Notes: a model not told the origin generated them from the sequence alone. A stretch of DNA of 64,000 bases from Kuafuiihalomonas sp039024635 (GCA_039024635.1 JBCCQA010000032.1:1-64000); one strand, 5' to 3'; counted from the stretch's first letter, positions 8,647 through 17,306 are shown. Translations and numbers: made by a program.

Positions 8647-9311
8647 TGTTCGCCTCGATTCTTCTCGCAGCGCCGCTCGTTGTGCTGGACCCGGGCCATG
8701 GAGGAGCAGCGGCCGGAGTCGAGAGCGAAGGTCTGAAGGAGTCTGAGGTGACGCTCGAGGTCGCTCTGGTGGCGGCCGAGGTGCTGAGGGCAGGCGGCCT
8801 GGAAGTTCGACTGACCCGGCAGACTGACAAAGACGTGGACTTGGGAAGCCGTATTCGGCGAGCGGCGGGTGCGAGCGCCTTCGTCTCGCTGCACGTGAAT
8901 AGCGCGCCCGGCACCCAGCGCCGAGGCACGGAGAGCTACGTGGCCGCCATCGAAGGCGTGGAGGCGATCGCCGTAGCGCCGATCGAGGGGAAGCCTGCGA
9001 GTCCCGCCCCACCCGCGCCGGGCGTGCCCGGTATTCTGGGTGACCTTCGGCGTCGAGGGGCTCGGTGGCGAGCGGCCGAACTGGCTCGCCTGGTGCAGGA
9101 ACGGCTCGCAGCCGTCCCCGGCATGGGGCCGGACCGAGGGGTGCGGCAAGCCCCCTTCGCCGTAGTTCAGAACGCCAAGGTGCCCTCCGTCTTGGTGGAG
9201 ATGGGCTTCATGACCCATCCGGAGCAGAGGCGCCTTCTTGCCCAGTCCCAGGTGCGCCGAGCCCTCGGTACGGCCCTGGCCCAGGGGATCGTCGCGTTCT
9301 TGGAGGACTGA
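8646..9311 (+). CDS. N-acetylmuramoyl-L-alanine amidase (Amidase_3 family)
   Basis: A 221-residue protein that is essentially one AmiA/AmiC-type zinc amidase domain, which cuts the bond between muramic acid and the stem peptide of peptidoglycan. Zinc and catalytic motifs are visible: LDPGHGG near the N-terminus (first His), the Glu in KESEV, SLHVNS (second zinc His) and VEMGFMTHPEQ (catalytic Glu). The only possible export signal is a short hydrophobic MFASILLAAPLVV, which merges with the first beta strand of the domain, so localisation is uncertain. It overlaps asnS by one base (TGATG) and precedes rph by about 40 bases. Confidence 0.9.
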   Translation: MFASILLAAPLVVLDPGHGGAAAGVESEGLKESEVTLEVALVAAEVLRAGGLEVRLTRQTDKDVDLGSRIRRAAGASAFVSLHVNSAPGTQRRGTESYVAAIEGVEAIAVAPIEGKPASPAPPAPGVPGILGDLRRRGARWRAAELARLVQERLAAVPGMGPDRGVRQAPFAVVQNAKVPSVLVEMGFMTHPEQRRLLAQSQVRRALGTALAQGIVAFLED

Positions 9312-9351
9312 AAGGCTTGCTCGGCCGGCCGGGAAAGCTAGTTTGCGGCCC

Positions 9352-10077
9352 GTGACGAGATCCTACGGTCGCGGGGCCGACCAAATGCGCCCCCTCTCCT
9401 TCGAACTGGACTACACCAAGTGGGCGGAAGGTTCGGTCCTGTGCGCCTTCGGCGACACGAAAGTCCTGTGCAACGCCTCGGTCGAAGAGCGTGTGCCCGG
9501 ATGGATGAACGATTCCGGCCGGGGATGGGTGACGGCCGAGTACGCCATGCTCCCTCGGTCCACTGACCGAAGGAACCGTCGAGAGTCGCTTCAAGGAAGA
9601 GTCGGCGGCCGCACTCAGGAGATCTCTCGGCTCGTCGGGCGAAGCCTTCGGGCCGCGGTGGACATGGAGGCCTTGGGCGAGCGCACGATTACCCTCGACT
9701 GCGACGTCATCCAGGCGGACGGCGGCACCCGCACAGCTTCCATCACGGGCGGCTGGGTGGCGCTCGCCCTCGCCATCAAGCGGCTCCAAAGCAAGGGCTT
9801 GGTGCGCAAGGACCCCATCCGACGCGCCGTGGCCGCGGTGAGCCTTGGCTTGCGGGGAGACGAGCTCCTCGTCGACTTGGACTTCGAAGAGGATGTTGCC
9901 GTCGACACCGATCTTAACCTGGTGATGACCGAGGACGAGGGGATCGTCGAGATCCAGGGCACGGCCGAGAAGGCCGCCTTCGGCCGGAACCAACTGGACG
10001 CCATCATGGATGCCGGCGAACGCACCCTTCGTGAAGTCATGCACCAGCAGCGAAGCTGCGTCGACGGCGCCAAGTGA
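9352..10077 (+). CDS. rph: ribonuclease PH
   Basis: From the GTG at 9352 the protein is 241 residues, the normal RNase PH length. It is a phosphate-dependent 3'-5' exoribonuclease that trims tRNA 3' ends, and it forms hexameric rings in the cytosol. The typical N-terminus (RSYGRGADQMRPLSFELDY) and motifs (GSVLCAFGDTKVLCNASVE, GWVTAEYAMLPRST, R-rich LQGRVGGRTQEISRLVGRSLRA, DCDVIQADGGTRTASITG) are all present. The frame is open further upstream but that part overlaps the amidase gene. The stop overlaps the rdgB GTG start by 4 bases. The tRNA cluster 0.6 kb downstream needs 3' trimming because none of the tRNAs encodes CCA. Confidence 0.95.
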   Translation: MTRSYGRGADQMRPLSFELDYTKWAEGSVLCAFGDTKVLCNASVEERVPGWMNDSGRGWVTAEYAMLPRSTDRRNRRESLQGRVGGRTQEISRLVGRSLRAAVDMEALGERTITLDCDVIQADGGTRTASITGGWVALALAIKRLQSKGLVRKDPIRRAVAAVSLGLRGDELLVDLDFEEDVAVDTDLNLVMTEDEGIVEIQGTAEKAAFGRNQLDAIMDAGERTLREVMHQQRSCVDGAK

Positions 10078-10652
10078 GCCGCCTACTCCTTGCGACCGGC
10101 AATCGGGGCAAGGCGGCCGAGATTCGGCGCCTTCTCCCTGAGATCGACGTCAAGACGCTGGCCGAGCTCCCAGCTTTCGACATGCCGGAGGAGCACGGCA
10201 CGACCTTCCTGGAGAACGCGAGGCTCAAGGCCAGCGCTGCGGCTGAGCGCTTTTCCATGCCCGTCCTGGCCGACGACTCCGGTCTCGAAGTCGACGCTCT
10301 GGGCGGCGCACCGGGCGTTCGCTCGGCTCGATGGGTGCTGGGCAGTGACGAGGACCGAAACACGGCCCTTCTGGCTCGTATGGAGGGGATCGAGGACCGG
10401 TCCGCACGATTCGTATGCGCGATGAGCTTCTGTGGCCACGGCTCGCCGGTGGAGGTCGTCGGACGTTGTGAGGGGTGGATCGCCGACACGCCCCGGGGAA
10501 AGGGAGGGTTCGGCTACGACCCCATCTTCGTTCTGCCCGACGGGCGCCATATGGCCGAGCTGGTGCCCGAGGCCAAGAATCAGCTTAGCCACAGGGGCAA
10601 GGCTCTCCGAGCACTGCTTCCCATTCTGCGCGCCCACTTCGAGAGCCATTGA
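10074..10652 (+). CDS. rdgB: dITP/XTP pyrophosphatase (RdgB/HAM1 family)
   Basis: 192 residues, the normal length of the family that hydrolyses dITP, ITP and XTP to the monophosphates and so keeps deaminated purines out of nucleic acids. The N-terminal LLLATGNRGKAAEI loop (S/T-x-N-x-x-K), LADDSGLEVDALGGAPGVRSARW and GKGGFGYDPIFVLPDG are family signatures. The GTG start at 10074 overlaps the rph stop (GTGA), a common rph-rdgB arrangement. It is the last gene of the plus-strand run before the tRNA cluster. Confidence 0.96.
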   Translation: MSRLLLATGNRGKAAEIRRLLPEIDVKTLAELPAFDMPEEHGTTFLENARLKASAAAERFSMPVLADDSGLEVDALGGAPGVRSARWVLGSDEDRNTALLARMEGIEDRSARFVCAMSFCGHGSPVEVVGRCEGWIADTPRGKGGFGYDPIFVLPDGRHMAELVPEAKNQLSHRGKALRALLPILRAHFESH

Positions 10653-10686
10653 CCCCAAGAGCCATTGGGGGATGATGGCGCCGTTT

Positions 10687-10761
10687 CGGGGTGTGGCGCA
10701 GTCTGGCTAGCGCACCTGCTTTGGGTGCAGGGGGTCGGAGGTTCGAATCCTCTCACCCCGA
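10687..10761 (+). tRNA. tRNA-Pro (TGG)
   Basis: A 75-base cloverleaf. Acceptor arms CGGGGTG and CACCCCG pair perfectly, with discriminator A at 10761. The anticodon loop TTTGGGT gives TGG, and the T arm GGAGGTTCGAATCCTC is canonical. CCA is not encoded. Confidence 0.95.
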
Positions 10762-10802
10762 AACCATCGAGAACTGGGGGCCTGATCGATCGGGCCTACC
10801 GA

Positions 10803-10876
10803 GCGCCCGTAGCTCAGCTGGATAGAGCAGCGGCCTTCTAAGCCGACGGTCAGGGGTTCGAGTCCCTTCGGGCGCG
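10803..10876 (+). tRNA. tRNA-Arg (TCT)
   Basis: A 74-base cloverleaf. Acceptor arms GCGCCCG and CGGGCGC pair perfectly, with discriminator G at 10876. The anticodon loop CTTCTAA gives TCT. The D arm contains AGCTCAGCTGGATAGAGC and the T arm GGGTTCGAGTCCC. One mismatch occurs at the top of the anticodon stem. CCA is not encoded. Confidence 0.95.
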
Positions 10877-11076
10877 TTCAGAGGGACCCGGTCGCGGCGA
10901 AGCCGCGCCCACCCTGGCTCCGCTCCCAGGCTCGCTGCGTGGACCTTCGGCCTCTACGCGGCCTGCGGTCTTTTGAGGGAGCTAAGACTCAGCTTTGCTC
11001 CGGGCGCCCCTCGAATGGAAAGTCATGCGTACCCCTTTACGACTCTGGTCCTTTGGGCTACGTCGTCGGGCCCCAC

Positions 11077-11151
11077 GCTGGCCATAGCTCAGTTGGTTAG
11101 AGCGCCGGATTGTGGATCCGGAGGTCGCGGGTTCAAATCCCGTTGGCCAGC
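11077..11151 (+). tRNA. tRNA-His (GTG)
   Basis: Acceptor arms CTGGCCA and TGGCCAG pair perfectly. An extra 5' G at 11077 (the G-1 unique to tRNA-His) faces the discriminator C at 11151. The anticodon loop TTGTGGA gives GTG. About 200 bases of gene-free, hairpin-rich sequence separate it from tRNA-Arg. CCA is not encoded. Confidence 0.95.
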
Positions 11152-11243
11152 CAAGCCCGTCGCGAGACGGAACGATGCGGCCCAAGGGGACCGTAAATGA
11201 CTTGCTCGGCGCGAATGCGTCGGCTAGGTCCGCCGAACACCTC

Positions 11244-11316
11244 GGGGGTGTAGCTCAATTGGCAGAGCAATGGACTCTTAATCCATAGGTTGCGGGTTCG
11301 ATTCCCTCCACCCTCA
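11244..11316 (+). tRNA. tRNA-Lys (CTT)
   Basis: A 73-base cloverleaf. Acceptor arms GGGGGTG and CACCCTC pair with one G-T, with discriminator A at 11316. The anticodon stem ATGGA/TCCAT encloses loop CTCTTAA, giving CTT. The T stem has one mismatch (C opposite T). CCA is not encoded. Confidence 0.93.
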
Positions 11317-11422
11317 TTCCCTTCCCTCTCCCCTCCACCTCGATGCAGCTTCAGGGTTAGATGGAGTAAGACCTCGGCCTCACCGATTGACCCTCCGTTG
11401 GTCCTATCCGGTTCTTGGGACC

Positions 11423-12514
11423 GTGAAAGGCTTTCTAGCGAGCGTCCTCGTGGCCCTGGCCTCCATCGCCTGCGGAGGTGACACGACGCCCCTGTCTTCG
11501 GGCGGCGACCCCGACCAGGACGCGTCACCGGATCCGAACGGACCGCTCCCCAGCGAGTTCATCTTCGTGCTCGAGCCGCCGAGCCCCTTCTTCGTCGTCG
11601 AGTTGGATCTGCCCAGCGACAAGTATGAGTGGGCCAACGAGCGCATGGCCCTCATCGACGTCACGATCCGGGCCTTCGACTTCCAGATCCGGGACGTGAG
11701 AGACGACGAACTCGTGCCCATCCTCTCCGCCGAGGGTGACTGCCGGCCCGCCGGGCCCGACTCTGTCTCTGCGACGGCCTTCGTCCTGCAGAACGACTGC
11801 AGCGTCGTACTGGACTACACACCGGAATCGACCACGGTCGAAGGCGCCCGTTTGGAAGTCGCCATGAAGGGTCCGGCCACCGCGGCGGTCATCGAAGCCG
11901 ATGGCGCCGGTTGGTCCAAGCGCTGCCGTTTGGACGAGGAGTTTCGAAGTCGGCGTTGCCGCTGGAACGACCCCTCGAAGACCGTCCTCCTACGAGCGAG
12001 AGGGACGGATCGCTACACCCAATTCGTCGAGTTTCGACCCCCCTCGGGACTCTCCGGGCCTGGAACACTGGCCTGCGCAACGACGAATCGCGACTTCGTA
12101 GCTCTGGACATAGGTGCGCTCCGTATGCAGCACGAGGGGCCACTCGAGGTCGGGTGCGAGGCCGTATTCGACTGCACCTTGGAAGCCGAGCTCTCCAGGG
12201 TTGCGCTTCGCTTCGAAGGACCGAGCGGCCTGGCGTCTGTCGTCTTCGACCCAGACGAGCTTCGGGAACCGCGCTGCGAGCGGCTCTTCGCGGGCCCGAC
12301 TCGTTGCCGAAAGTGGTACACCCTCGAAGCAAGCGACTTCCTCTTGACCGCAAGCCTTCAATCCACCGGCGAGACCTTCTCCCCGACCAGCTATCGAACA
12401 GACCGTGGAGAGTTCAACCTCGCGGCTCGTCACCCCGGACCAGCTCGCTGGGTCGCGATCGAGTTCTCCCACTGCGGAAGGGCCTACGAGCTCACGGTGC
12501 AGCTCGCCCGCTGA
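11423..12514 (+). CDS. putative lipoprotein, function unknown
   Basis: From GTG 11423 the protein is 363 residues and starts with a lipoprotein signal (VKGFLASVLVALASIAC): a basic n-region, a hydrophobic core and a SIAC lipobox, followed by an acidic Gly/Asp/Pro-rich linker of about 25 residues. The remainder contains at least nine Cys, several in close pairs (for example RCRLDEEFRSRRC), suggesting a disulfide-stabilised secreted domain. I do not recognise a family. The longer frame beginning at TTG 11387 would bury the signal peptide, so GTG is preferred. It should be exported and anchored in the envelope. The gene is convergent with the membrane protein at 12530. Confidence 0.75.
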   Translation: MKGFLASVLVALASIACGGDTTPLSSGGDPDQDASPDPNGPLPSEFIFVLEPPSPFFVVELDLPSDKYEWANERMALIDVTIRAFDFQIRDVRDDELVPILSAEGDCRPAGPDSVSATAFVLQNDCSVVLDYTPESTTVEGARLEVAMKGPATAAVIEADGAGWSKRCRLDEEFRSRRCRWNDPSKTVLLRARGTDRYTQFVEFRPPSGLSGPGTLACATTNRDFVALDIGALRMQHEGPLEVGCEAVFDCTLEAELSRVALRFEGPSGLASVVFDPDELREPRCERLFAGPTRCRKWYTLEASDFLLTASLQSTGETFSPTSYRTDRGEFNLAARHPGPARWVAIEFSHCGRAYELTVQLAR

Positions 12515-12529
12515 GCCGCTTGCAAAGCT

Positions 12530-13075
12530 TCAGCCTGCGGGCTCGCCGGCCGCTTCCTGCTTCTTCGCGGCGGCGACGGCCTTGGCCTCTGCTTCGTACT
12601 CGGCCGCCTTCTTCACCCTGGGCCTCCATATGGCGAGAGCCACGTTGGCCGCGTAGACGAAGAGGATCAGCCACAGCCCGAAGGTTCCCAGTCGGAGGGT
12701 ATGGGCCAGGTCGGCAGGGTCGACGGTCCGTCCAGCCAGCATGGCCTGACTCAGCTCGGCCGCCGACTCGGCGGGTCCGACGACGCCCACGAAAGTGGCC
12801 TCGAGCACCAGAGGCGTCATCAGGAGCTTGATCCACGCCCACTCCGGATTGTGAAAGCTCTTGTGGCGGGCCATGGTCAGGACGCCGCTCAGCAGGACGA
12901 GGACCAGGGACGGCAGAACGAGCCCTTTGCAGATGGTCAGGGCCATGTCGTACAGCAGAGCCTTTTCTGGGAGGGCCCGCCCGCTCGCCACACCCCAGAT
13001 GACCAGCTGGGCGACCGAGCCGCCCATAACCCCCACGGTCGCGATCTCGTGCAAGAACTTCAGGGACGCCTTCAT
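12530..13075 (-). CDS. small integral membrane protein with four TM helices, function unknown
   Basis: From ATG 13075 the protein is 181 residues. Four hydrophobic segments are visible, at about residues 12-32, 50-68, 84-105 and 130-152. They are followed by a charged Lys/Glu/Ala-rich cytoplasmic tail. The H residue in KFLHEIATV near the start of TM1 and the overall four-helix plan recall DUF2269-type membrane proteins, but I cannot confirm this by eye. The upstream extension of the frame covers the promoter region of the kinase-like gene and lacks sense. It is convergent with the lipoprotein gene (15-base gap) and divergent from the kinase-like gene. Confidence 0.7.
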   Translation of the reverse strand: MKASLKFLHEIATVGVMGGSVAQLVIWGVASGRALPEKALLYDMALTICKGLVLPSLVLVLLSGVLTMARHKSFHNPEWAWIKLLMTPLVLEATFVGVVGPAESAAELSQAMLAGRTVDPADLAHTLRLGTFGLWLILFVYAANVALAIWRPRVKKAAEYEAEAKAVAAAKKQEAAGEPAG

Positions 13076-13270
13076 GACTCCGTCAACACAGGGAGAGGGC
13101 CTTCGGCGGGTCAACAAAGCTCGTCCTCTCGTGCTCTTGGCCCGCTCTCGGCCGAGGGACGTCGGGGCCCGCCAGGCGGGACTCAGGCTGACCCAGGGGA
13201 CCCTAAGACCAAACCCTCGCCGCTCGAGACGGGTGCTGCATCCTCTTGCCCGAGAGGCGTCCATGGCGTG

Positions 13271-13951
13271 ATGCTCGTCGCAGCAATGAACCTATGGTTC
13301 ATCCTGCTCCTAGGGGGCGCCCTATTCGCCCTGGCGATGACGCTTTGGCTACGGGCGTCCGAACGACGGGCCCTTCGTGAAGAAGTGCGGCGAGAGCGCC
13401 ACGACTGGAACAACCACGTCATGTCGCTGATGCTGAATACGACTTCGCTGCGTCACCGGCTCATGGCCCTCGTTTCCTCCGATACCCACAATGCTCTCGA
13501 CGACATCGTCGGCGACATCGAGGCTCAGGGTCATCTGTTGATGAGAAAGCGCGGTCGCTTGGACAAGCTGCTGGCGCTCCACGTCGACGAACTCAGCTGC
13601 AACTCGGCCTGCCCGGGATGCCGCCAAGTAGGCCAGCAGGAGAGTCAGGTGATCGTGAACCTGACCGTCAATGCCCGAGAGGCTCGGGCGCGGGCAGGCG
13701 GCGGCCAGATCGTGGCCCGCTGTGACCACAAGAAGCTGGAAATCGAGAACCCCATCCCGGAGAAGGCCCCTTCGCCATCCAATCGATACCGGACCACCAT
13801 CGGCCTGCAGCAAATCGACGCCGGTGCCCGCAGCCTGGGCTGGAACATCGAGAACGGACCTCAGGCCCAGGAGGGGGTGTGGCGTTCGGTCATCCTCATG
13901 GGACCCGAGGAAGCGCCCCTCAGCCCTTCGTCCAAGACGGGCTCGTCATGA
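13271..13951 (+). CDS. mini sensor-kinase-like protein (membrane helix, H-box, N-box)
   Basis: 226 residues from ATG 13271 (GTG 13268 is also possible). One N-terminal hydrophobic helix (about residues 5-26) is followed by RERHDWNNHVMSL, with a candidate phospho-accepting H44 followed by Asp and Asn as in the H-box of AgrC/CitA-type kinases. Further on, VNLTVNAREARA matches an N-box and TTIGLQQI is a poor remnant of a G2 box; the G1 box is not recognisable. Four Cys lie in the linker (SCNSACPGC). It is therefore a very small or degenerate kinase. No response regulator is adjacent. Its last 32 bases overlap the convergent polymerase gene. Confidence 0.65.
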   Translation: MLVAAMNLWFILLLGGALFALAMTLWLRASERRALREEVRRERHDWNNHVMSLMLNTTSLRHRLMALVSSDTHNALDDIVGDIEAQGHLLMRKRGRLDKLLALHVDELSCNSACPGCRQVGQQESQVIVNLTVNAREARARAGGGQIVARCDHKKLEIENPIPEKAPSPSNRYRTTIGLQQIDAGARSLGWNIENGPQAQEGVWRSVILMGPEEAPLSPSSKTGSS

Positions 13952-15689
13952 CGTCGACCTCGACCGGGGTCTTTCGAAGAAGGGCCGCCCCGGCCGCGAT
14001 CATCTCTTTGCGCAGGATCTCGGCGCCAGCTTCGCCTTCGGCCTCGGGGAGCTCGACTACGATTTCGTCGTGAACCATGTTGACGAGTCGGGCTTTCAGA
14101 CCCTCTCGAGCGAAGGCTCGAACCAGTCGGGCGAGCGCAATCTTGGTGATGTCGGCGTTGGTCCCCTGGATGGGCATGTTCTTGGCGATGCGCGTCAGCG
14201 TCCCCTCGTCTCGACCGTCGCGGCGCATGTCAGTGAACCACAACTTCCGCCCGGCCATGGTCTCGCCAAAGCCCCGGCGCAGGGCCTGACGAGCCGCGTC
14301 CTCCAAGAAGGCTCGGATCCTGGGGAAAGCCCGGAAATGGGCCTGCATTAGCTGCTCGGCTTCACGCTCCGGGATCCCCAGCTGCGCGGCCAGCCCGCCT
14401 GCGCCCATCCCGTAGGCGAGACCAAAGTTGATGGCCTTGGCCCGCGCCCGAAGCTCAGGCTCGGATTCCTTATCCACACGTCGCCCGAACAACCGGCTGG
14501 CAACGGCGGCATGGAGGTCTAGTCCATCCATGAATGCTCGCGAGAACACCGGATCCTCGGACATCTCGGCCAGGATACGGAGCTCCGCGCCCGCGTAGTC
14601 GGCCGTGACCAATACTCGACCCTCCGCCGCCCTGAAGCAGCTCCGGAAGCTGCTGTCCGAAGGGATGTTCTGGAGGTTGGGTTCGCTGCAGGCGCTGCGA
14701 CCGGTCTGGGCCCCGATGGCCTTGAATCGCGGGTGAAGACGGCCCGTGACCTCGTGGGCCAAGGCGATGAAGGACTCGCCGTAGGTCGACACGATCTTCT
14801 GCTGCTCCCGGTGGGCGGCGACCGCGGCCGCCGCAGGATGACCGGTGGCCATGAGCGCGTCCCGTCGGGTGCTCTGGACCCGAATGCCCAGGCGGCCGAG
14901 GGCTTCCAGAACCTCTTCGTCGCTGTCGAAGTTCAAAGTGGAGCCCCCGAAGAGGTCCCGATCCGCGACTTCCCTGAACTCCCAGTCCAAGGCCCTTCGC
15001 GTGCTCTCGCTGCGGCCACGGGCTTCAGCCAAGCGGGACCCCCAAGCGTCGACGTCTACCGGGAAGCCTGTCAGCTCCAGCTCGGCGAAAGCCGGGGCCG
15101 CCGCCCCCTCGATTCCCGCTACCCGGGTCAAGCCGTCCCGCTCTAGCTCGGGGAGCTGGCTAGCAAATACCTTCCAGGTGGCCTCGACATCCCTCAGCGC
15201 ATAGTGAAGCTCGGTGGACGATAGCTCGCTGAGGCTCTGAATGCCGTAGAAGCCCTGACGAATGCTCTTGTCGAGCTCCATGCCGGCGTACCTCTCGGCC
15301 AAGGCCTTGAGCGAATAGCCCTGCATCACGACGTCGCTTCGACGACCGTTGCGAAGGAGCTGCTCGCAGGTCTGGCTATCGCCCACCCGGGCGGATCGGA
15401 GTCCGGCCGCGTCACCGTAGGTCGCCATCAGCATCTTCAGGTCGAAGGACGCGTTGTGCATGACGATCAAGCGATCGTCGAAGATAGCCCGAATCGCTTC
15501 CGGACCCACCGCTGCGGCGTCGACCAGGACTTGGCGAGTGGCTGTGCCTACCTGAAGGAGGAGAACGCGGTCCTTGTGGGGATCGAGCCCACTCGTCTCG
15601 GTATCCAGCGCGAGGAATGGCGCGTCGGACACGCTGGCCAGGAATGCCTCCAGCGGGCCCAGCTCCCGTAGGACCTCCGGCTCGGACAC
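13920..15689 (-). CDS. family A DNA polymerase with 3'-5' exonuclease, no 5' nuclease
   Basis: A 589-residue Klenow-like protein. The N-terminal DnaQ-type exonuclease has all its motifs: Exo I LALDTETSGLD (D29, E31), Exo II HNASFDLKML and Exo III YALRDVEATW, so proofreading should be active. The polymerase domain carries motif A VTADYAGAELRI (D364), motif B RAKAINFGLAYGMG and motif C VNMVHDEIVVE (D541, E542). Standard PolA has an additional N-terminal FEN-like domain of about 300 residues, absent here. A separate full PolA may exist elsewhere. Start GTG 15689. Its 3' end overlaps the kinase-like gene by 32 bases, and it diverges from the second lidless Hsp70 gene with an 81-base gap. Confidence 0.92.
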   Translation of the reverse strand: MSEPEVLRELGPLEAFLASVSDAPFLALDTETSGLDPHKDRVLLLQVGTATRQVLVDAAAVGPEAIRAIFDDRLIVMHNASFDLKMLMATYGDAAGLRSARVGDSQTCEQLLRNGRRSDVVMQGYSLKALAERYAGMELDKSIRQGFYGIQSLSELSSTELHYALRDVEATWKVFASQLPELERDGLTRVAGIEGAAAPAFAELELTGFPVDVDAWGSRLAEARGRSESTRRALDWEFREVADRDLFGGSTLNFDSDEEVLEALGRLGIRVQSTRRDALMATGHPAAAAVAAHREQQKIVSTYGESFIALAHEVTGRLHPRFKAIGAQTGRSACSEPNLQNIPSDSSFRSCFRAAEGRVLVTADYAGAELRILAEMSEDPVFSRAFMDGLDLHAAVASRLFGRRVDKESEPELRARAKAINFGLAYGMGAGGLAAQLGIPEREAEQLMQAHFRAFPRIRAFLEDAARQALRRGFGETMAGRKLWFTDMRRDGRDEGTLTRIAKNMPIQGTNADITKIALARLVRAFAREGLKARLVNMVHDEIVVELPEAEGEAGAEILRKEMIAAGAALLRKTPVEVDVMTSPSWTKG

Positions 15690-15770
15690 GAGGGCGCAGA
15701 CAAACTGGCCCGACGGCCACGGGTCAACGGGGACCTGGCCCCAGCCTCCATCCCTGGTTAACCTTCCGAG

Positions 15771-17306
15771 GTGCCCCGGATCATCGGGATAGACCTAGGG
15801 ACCACCAACTCCTGCGCGGCCATCGTGGAGGGCGAGGATCGAAAGGTGAAGCTCATTCCCTACCGGGGAGGTGAGTACACGATCCCGTCGATTTACGCCG
15901 TCGACGACAAAGGCAACGAGCTGGTGGGCCACGACGCCAAGCGGCAGTGGCAGCTCAATCCCAAGAACACCATCTATGGTTCGAAGCGCCTCATGGGTCG
16001 GGAATACGACGCCGACACCATGAACCGGATCCACGACTACTTCATGTACGGGATCCACGAACAGGACCAAACGGCGGAGGTCCTCGTCGAAGTGAATGGA
16101 ACCCGCTTCGGTCTCCCGCAGGTCGCGTCGAAGATCCTGCAGAAGATCCGGGACGTGGCCGCCGACTACCTGCAAGAGCCCATTCATCGCGCCGTCGTCA
16201 CGGTGCCCGCCTATTTCAACGACCGCCAACGCCAGGCCGTTAAGGAGGCCGGAACCATCATCGGGATGGACGTTCTCCGGGTCATCAACGAGCCAACGGC
16301 CGCGGCTCTCGCCTTTGGCGTGGGGCGCAGCCTCGAGAAGGAGTTGGTGGCCATCTACGACCTTGGGGGCGGCACCTTCGACATCTCGATCATCGAAATC
16401 AGAGACCGCGTGTTCGAAGTTCGCGCCACCGGAGGCGACATCTTCTTGGGGGGCGTCGACTTCGACAACCGCATCATCGACTGGGTGCTGGAGGAGTTCG
16501 AAGGGAAGCATCCGGGCGTGGACCTGCGCAGCGACCCGATTGCGATGCAGCGGATCAAGGACCTGGCCGAGCGCTCCAAGATTGATCTCACGGACCGAAA
16601 AGAGTGTGCCTTCAACATTCCCTTCATCACCATGACGCCTGAGGGACAGCCCCTAGACATCGACCTGGTTCTGACCCGGGAGCTCGTCGAGTCACGAACC
16701 CAGGACCTGATCGAACGGACCATCGACACCTGTCGAAAGGTCGCCGTGGATGCCGGCGTCGAACCCACCGACGTTCAGCACGTCCTACTGGTGGGCGGCA
16801 TGACCCGTATGCCCGCTGTTCAGGAGGCCGTCACCGCCTTCTTCGGCCGACCGCCCTCTCGGCAGGTCAATCCGGACGAAGCGGTGGCCATCGGCGCGGC
16901 CATGTACGCCTACTCCCTCGAAGACAATTCGGACCTCAAGCTGCAGCTGCTCGACGTCCTACCCATCGCGATCGGCATCGAGAACGCGTCTGGGGACTTC
17001 CACCAAATCTTCGCCCGCAACGCCTCGGTCCCCAACCAGAAGCACCAGACCTTCACCACGAGCCTGGACAGCCAACAGGACCTACACCTTCGCATCTACC
17101 AAGGGGACCAGCCCCGGGCTCAGGACAACGAGCTTCTCGGCGAGTTCAAATTCTCGGGAATTCGCATCGCGAAGGCTGGCGAGGTCAGGGTCGAAGTCGA
17201 CTTCACCCTGAGTCAGGACGGCATTCTGGCCATGAGCGCCAAAGACAAGGACACCGACGCGGCCATGGAAACCAGCGTCACCCTGGGCCAACGCAGGTAC
17301 AAGTGA
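15771..17306 (+). CDS. second Hsp70 (DnaK-like) chaperone without C-terminal lid
   Basis: 511 residues from GTG 15771. The ATPase domain is intact: GIDLGTTNSC near the N-terminus, VPAYFNDRQRQAVKEAG, NEPTAAALAFG, DLGGGTFDISII and LVGGMTRMP. The beta substrate-binding domain follows (LPIAIGIEN, YQGD, DNELLGEF, MSAKDKD), and the protein ends at its last strand, so the helical lid is absent. Divergence from the 5065 paralogue (for example the altered VLPIAIGI in place of LLDVTPLTL) indicates an old duplication. No J-domain gene adjoins it. It is convergent with rodA, with 23 bases between the stop codons. Confidence 0.9.
   Translation: MPRIIGIDLGTTNSCAAIVEGEDRKVKLIPYRGGEYTIPSIYAVDDKGNELVGHDAKRQWQLNPKNTIYGSKRLMGREYDADTMNRIHDYFMYGIHEQDQTAEVLVEVNGTRFGLPQVASKILQKIRDVAADYLQEPIHRAVVTVPAYFNDRQRQAVKEAGTIIGMDVLRVINEPTAAALAFGVGRSLEKELVAIYDLGGGTFDISIIEIRDRVFEVRATGGDIFLGGVDFDNRIIDWVLEEFEGKHPGVDLRSDPIAMQRIKDLAERSKIDLTDRKECAFNIPFITMTPEGQPLDIDLVLTRELVESRTQDLIERTIDTCRKVAVDAGVEPTDVQHVLLVGGMTRMPAVQEAVTAFFGRPPSRQVNPDEAVAIGAAMYAYSLEDNSDLKLQLLDVLPIAIGIENASGDFHQIFARNASVPNQKHQTFTTSLDSQQDLHLRIYQGDQPRAQDNELLGEFKFSGIRIAKAGEVRVEVDFTLSQDGILAMSAKDKDTDAAMETSVTLGQRRYK

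Noticed and set aside
10877..11076. Small RNA or gene between tRNA-Arg and tRNA-His
   Set aside because: The 200 bases contain GC-rich hairpins but no tRNA cloverleaf, conserved RNA motif or coding pattern that I could support.
12701..13270. N-terminal extension of the kinase-like frame
   Set aside because: It runs antisense through the four-helix membrane protein gene and precedes a good membrane-helix start at 13271.
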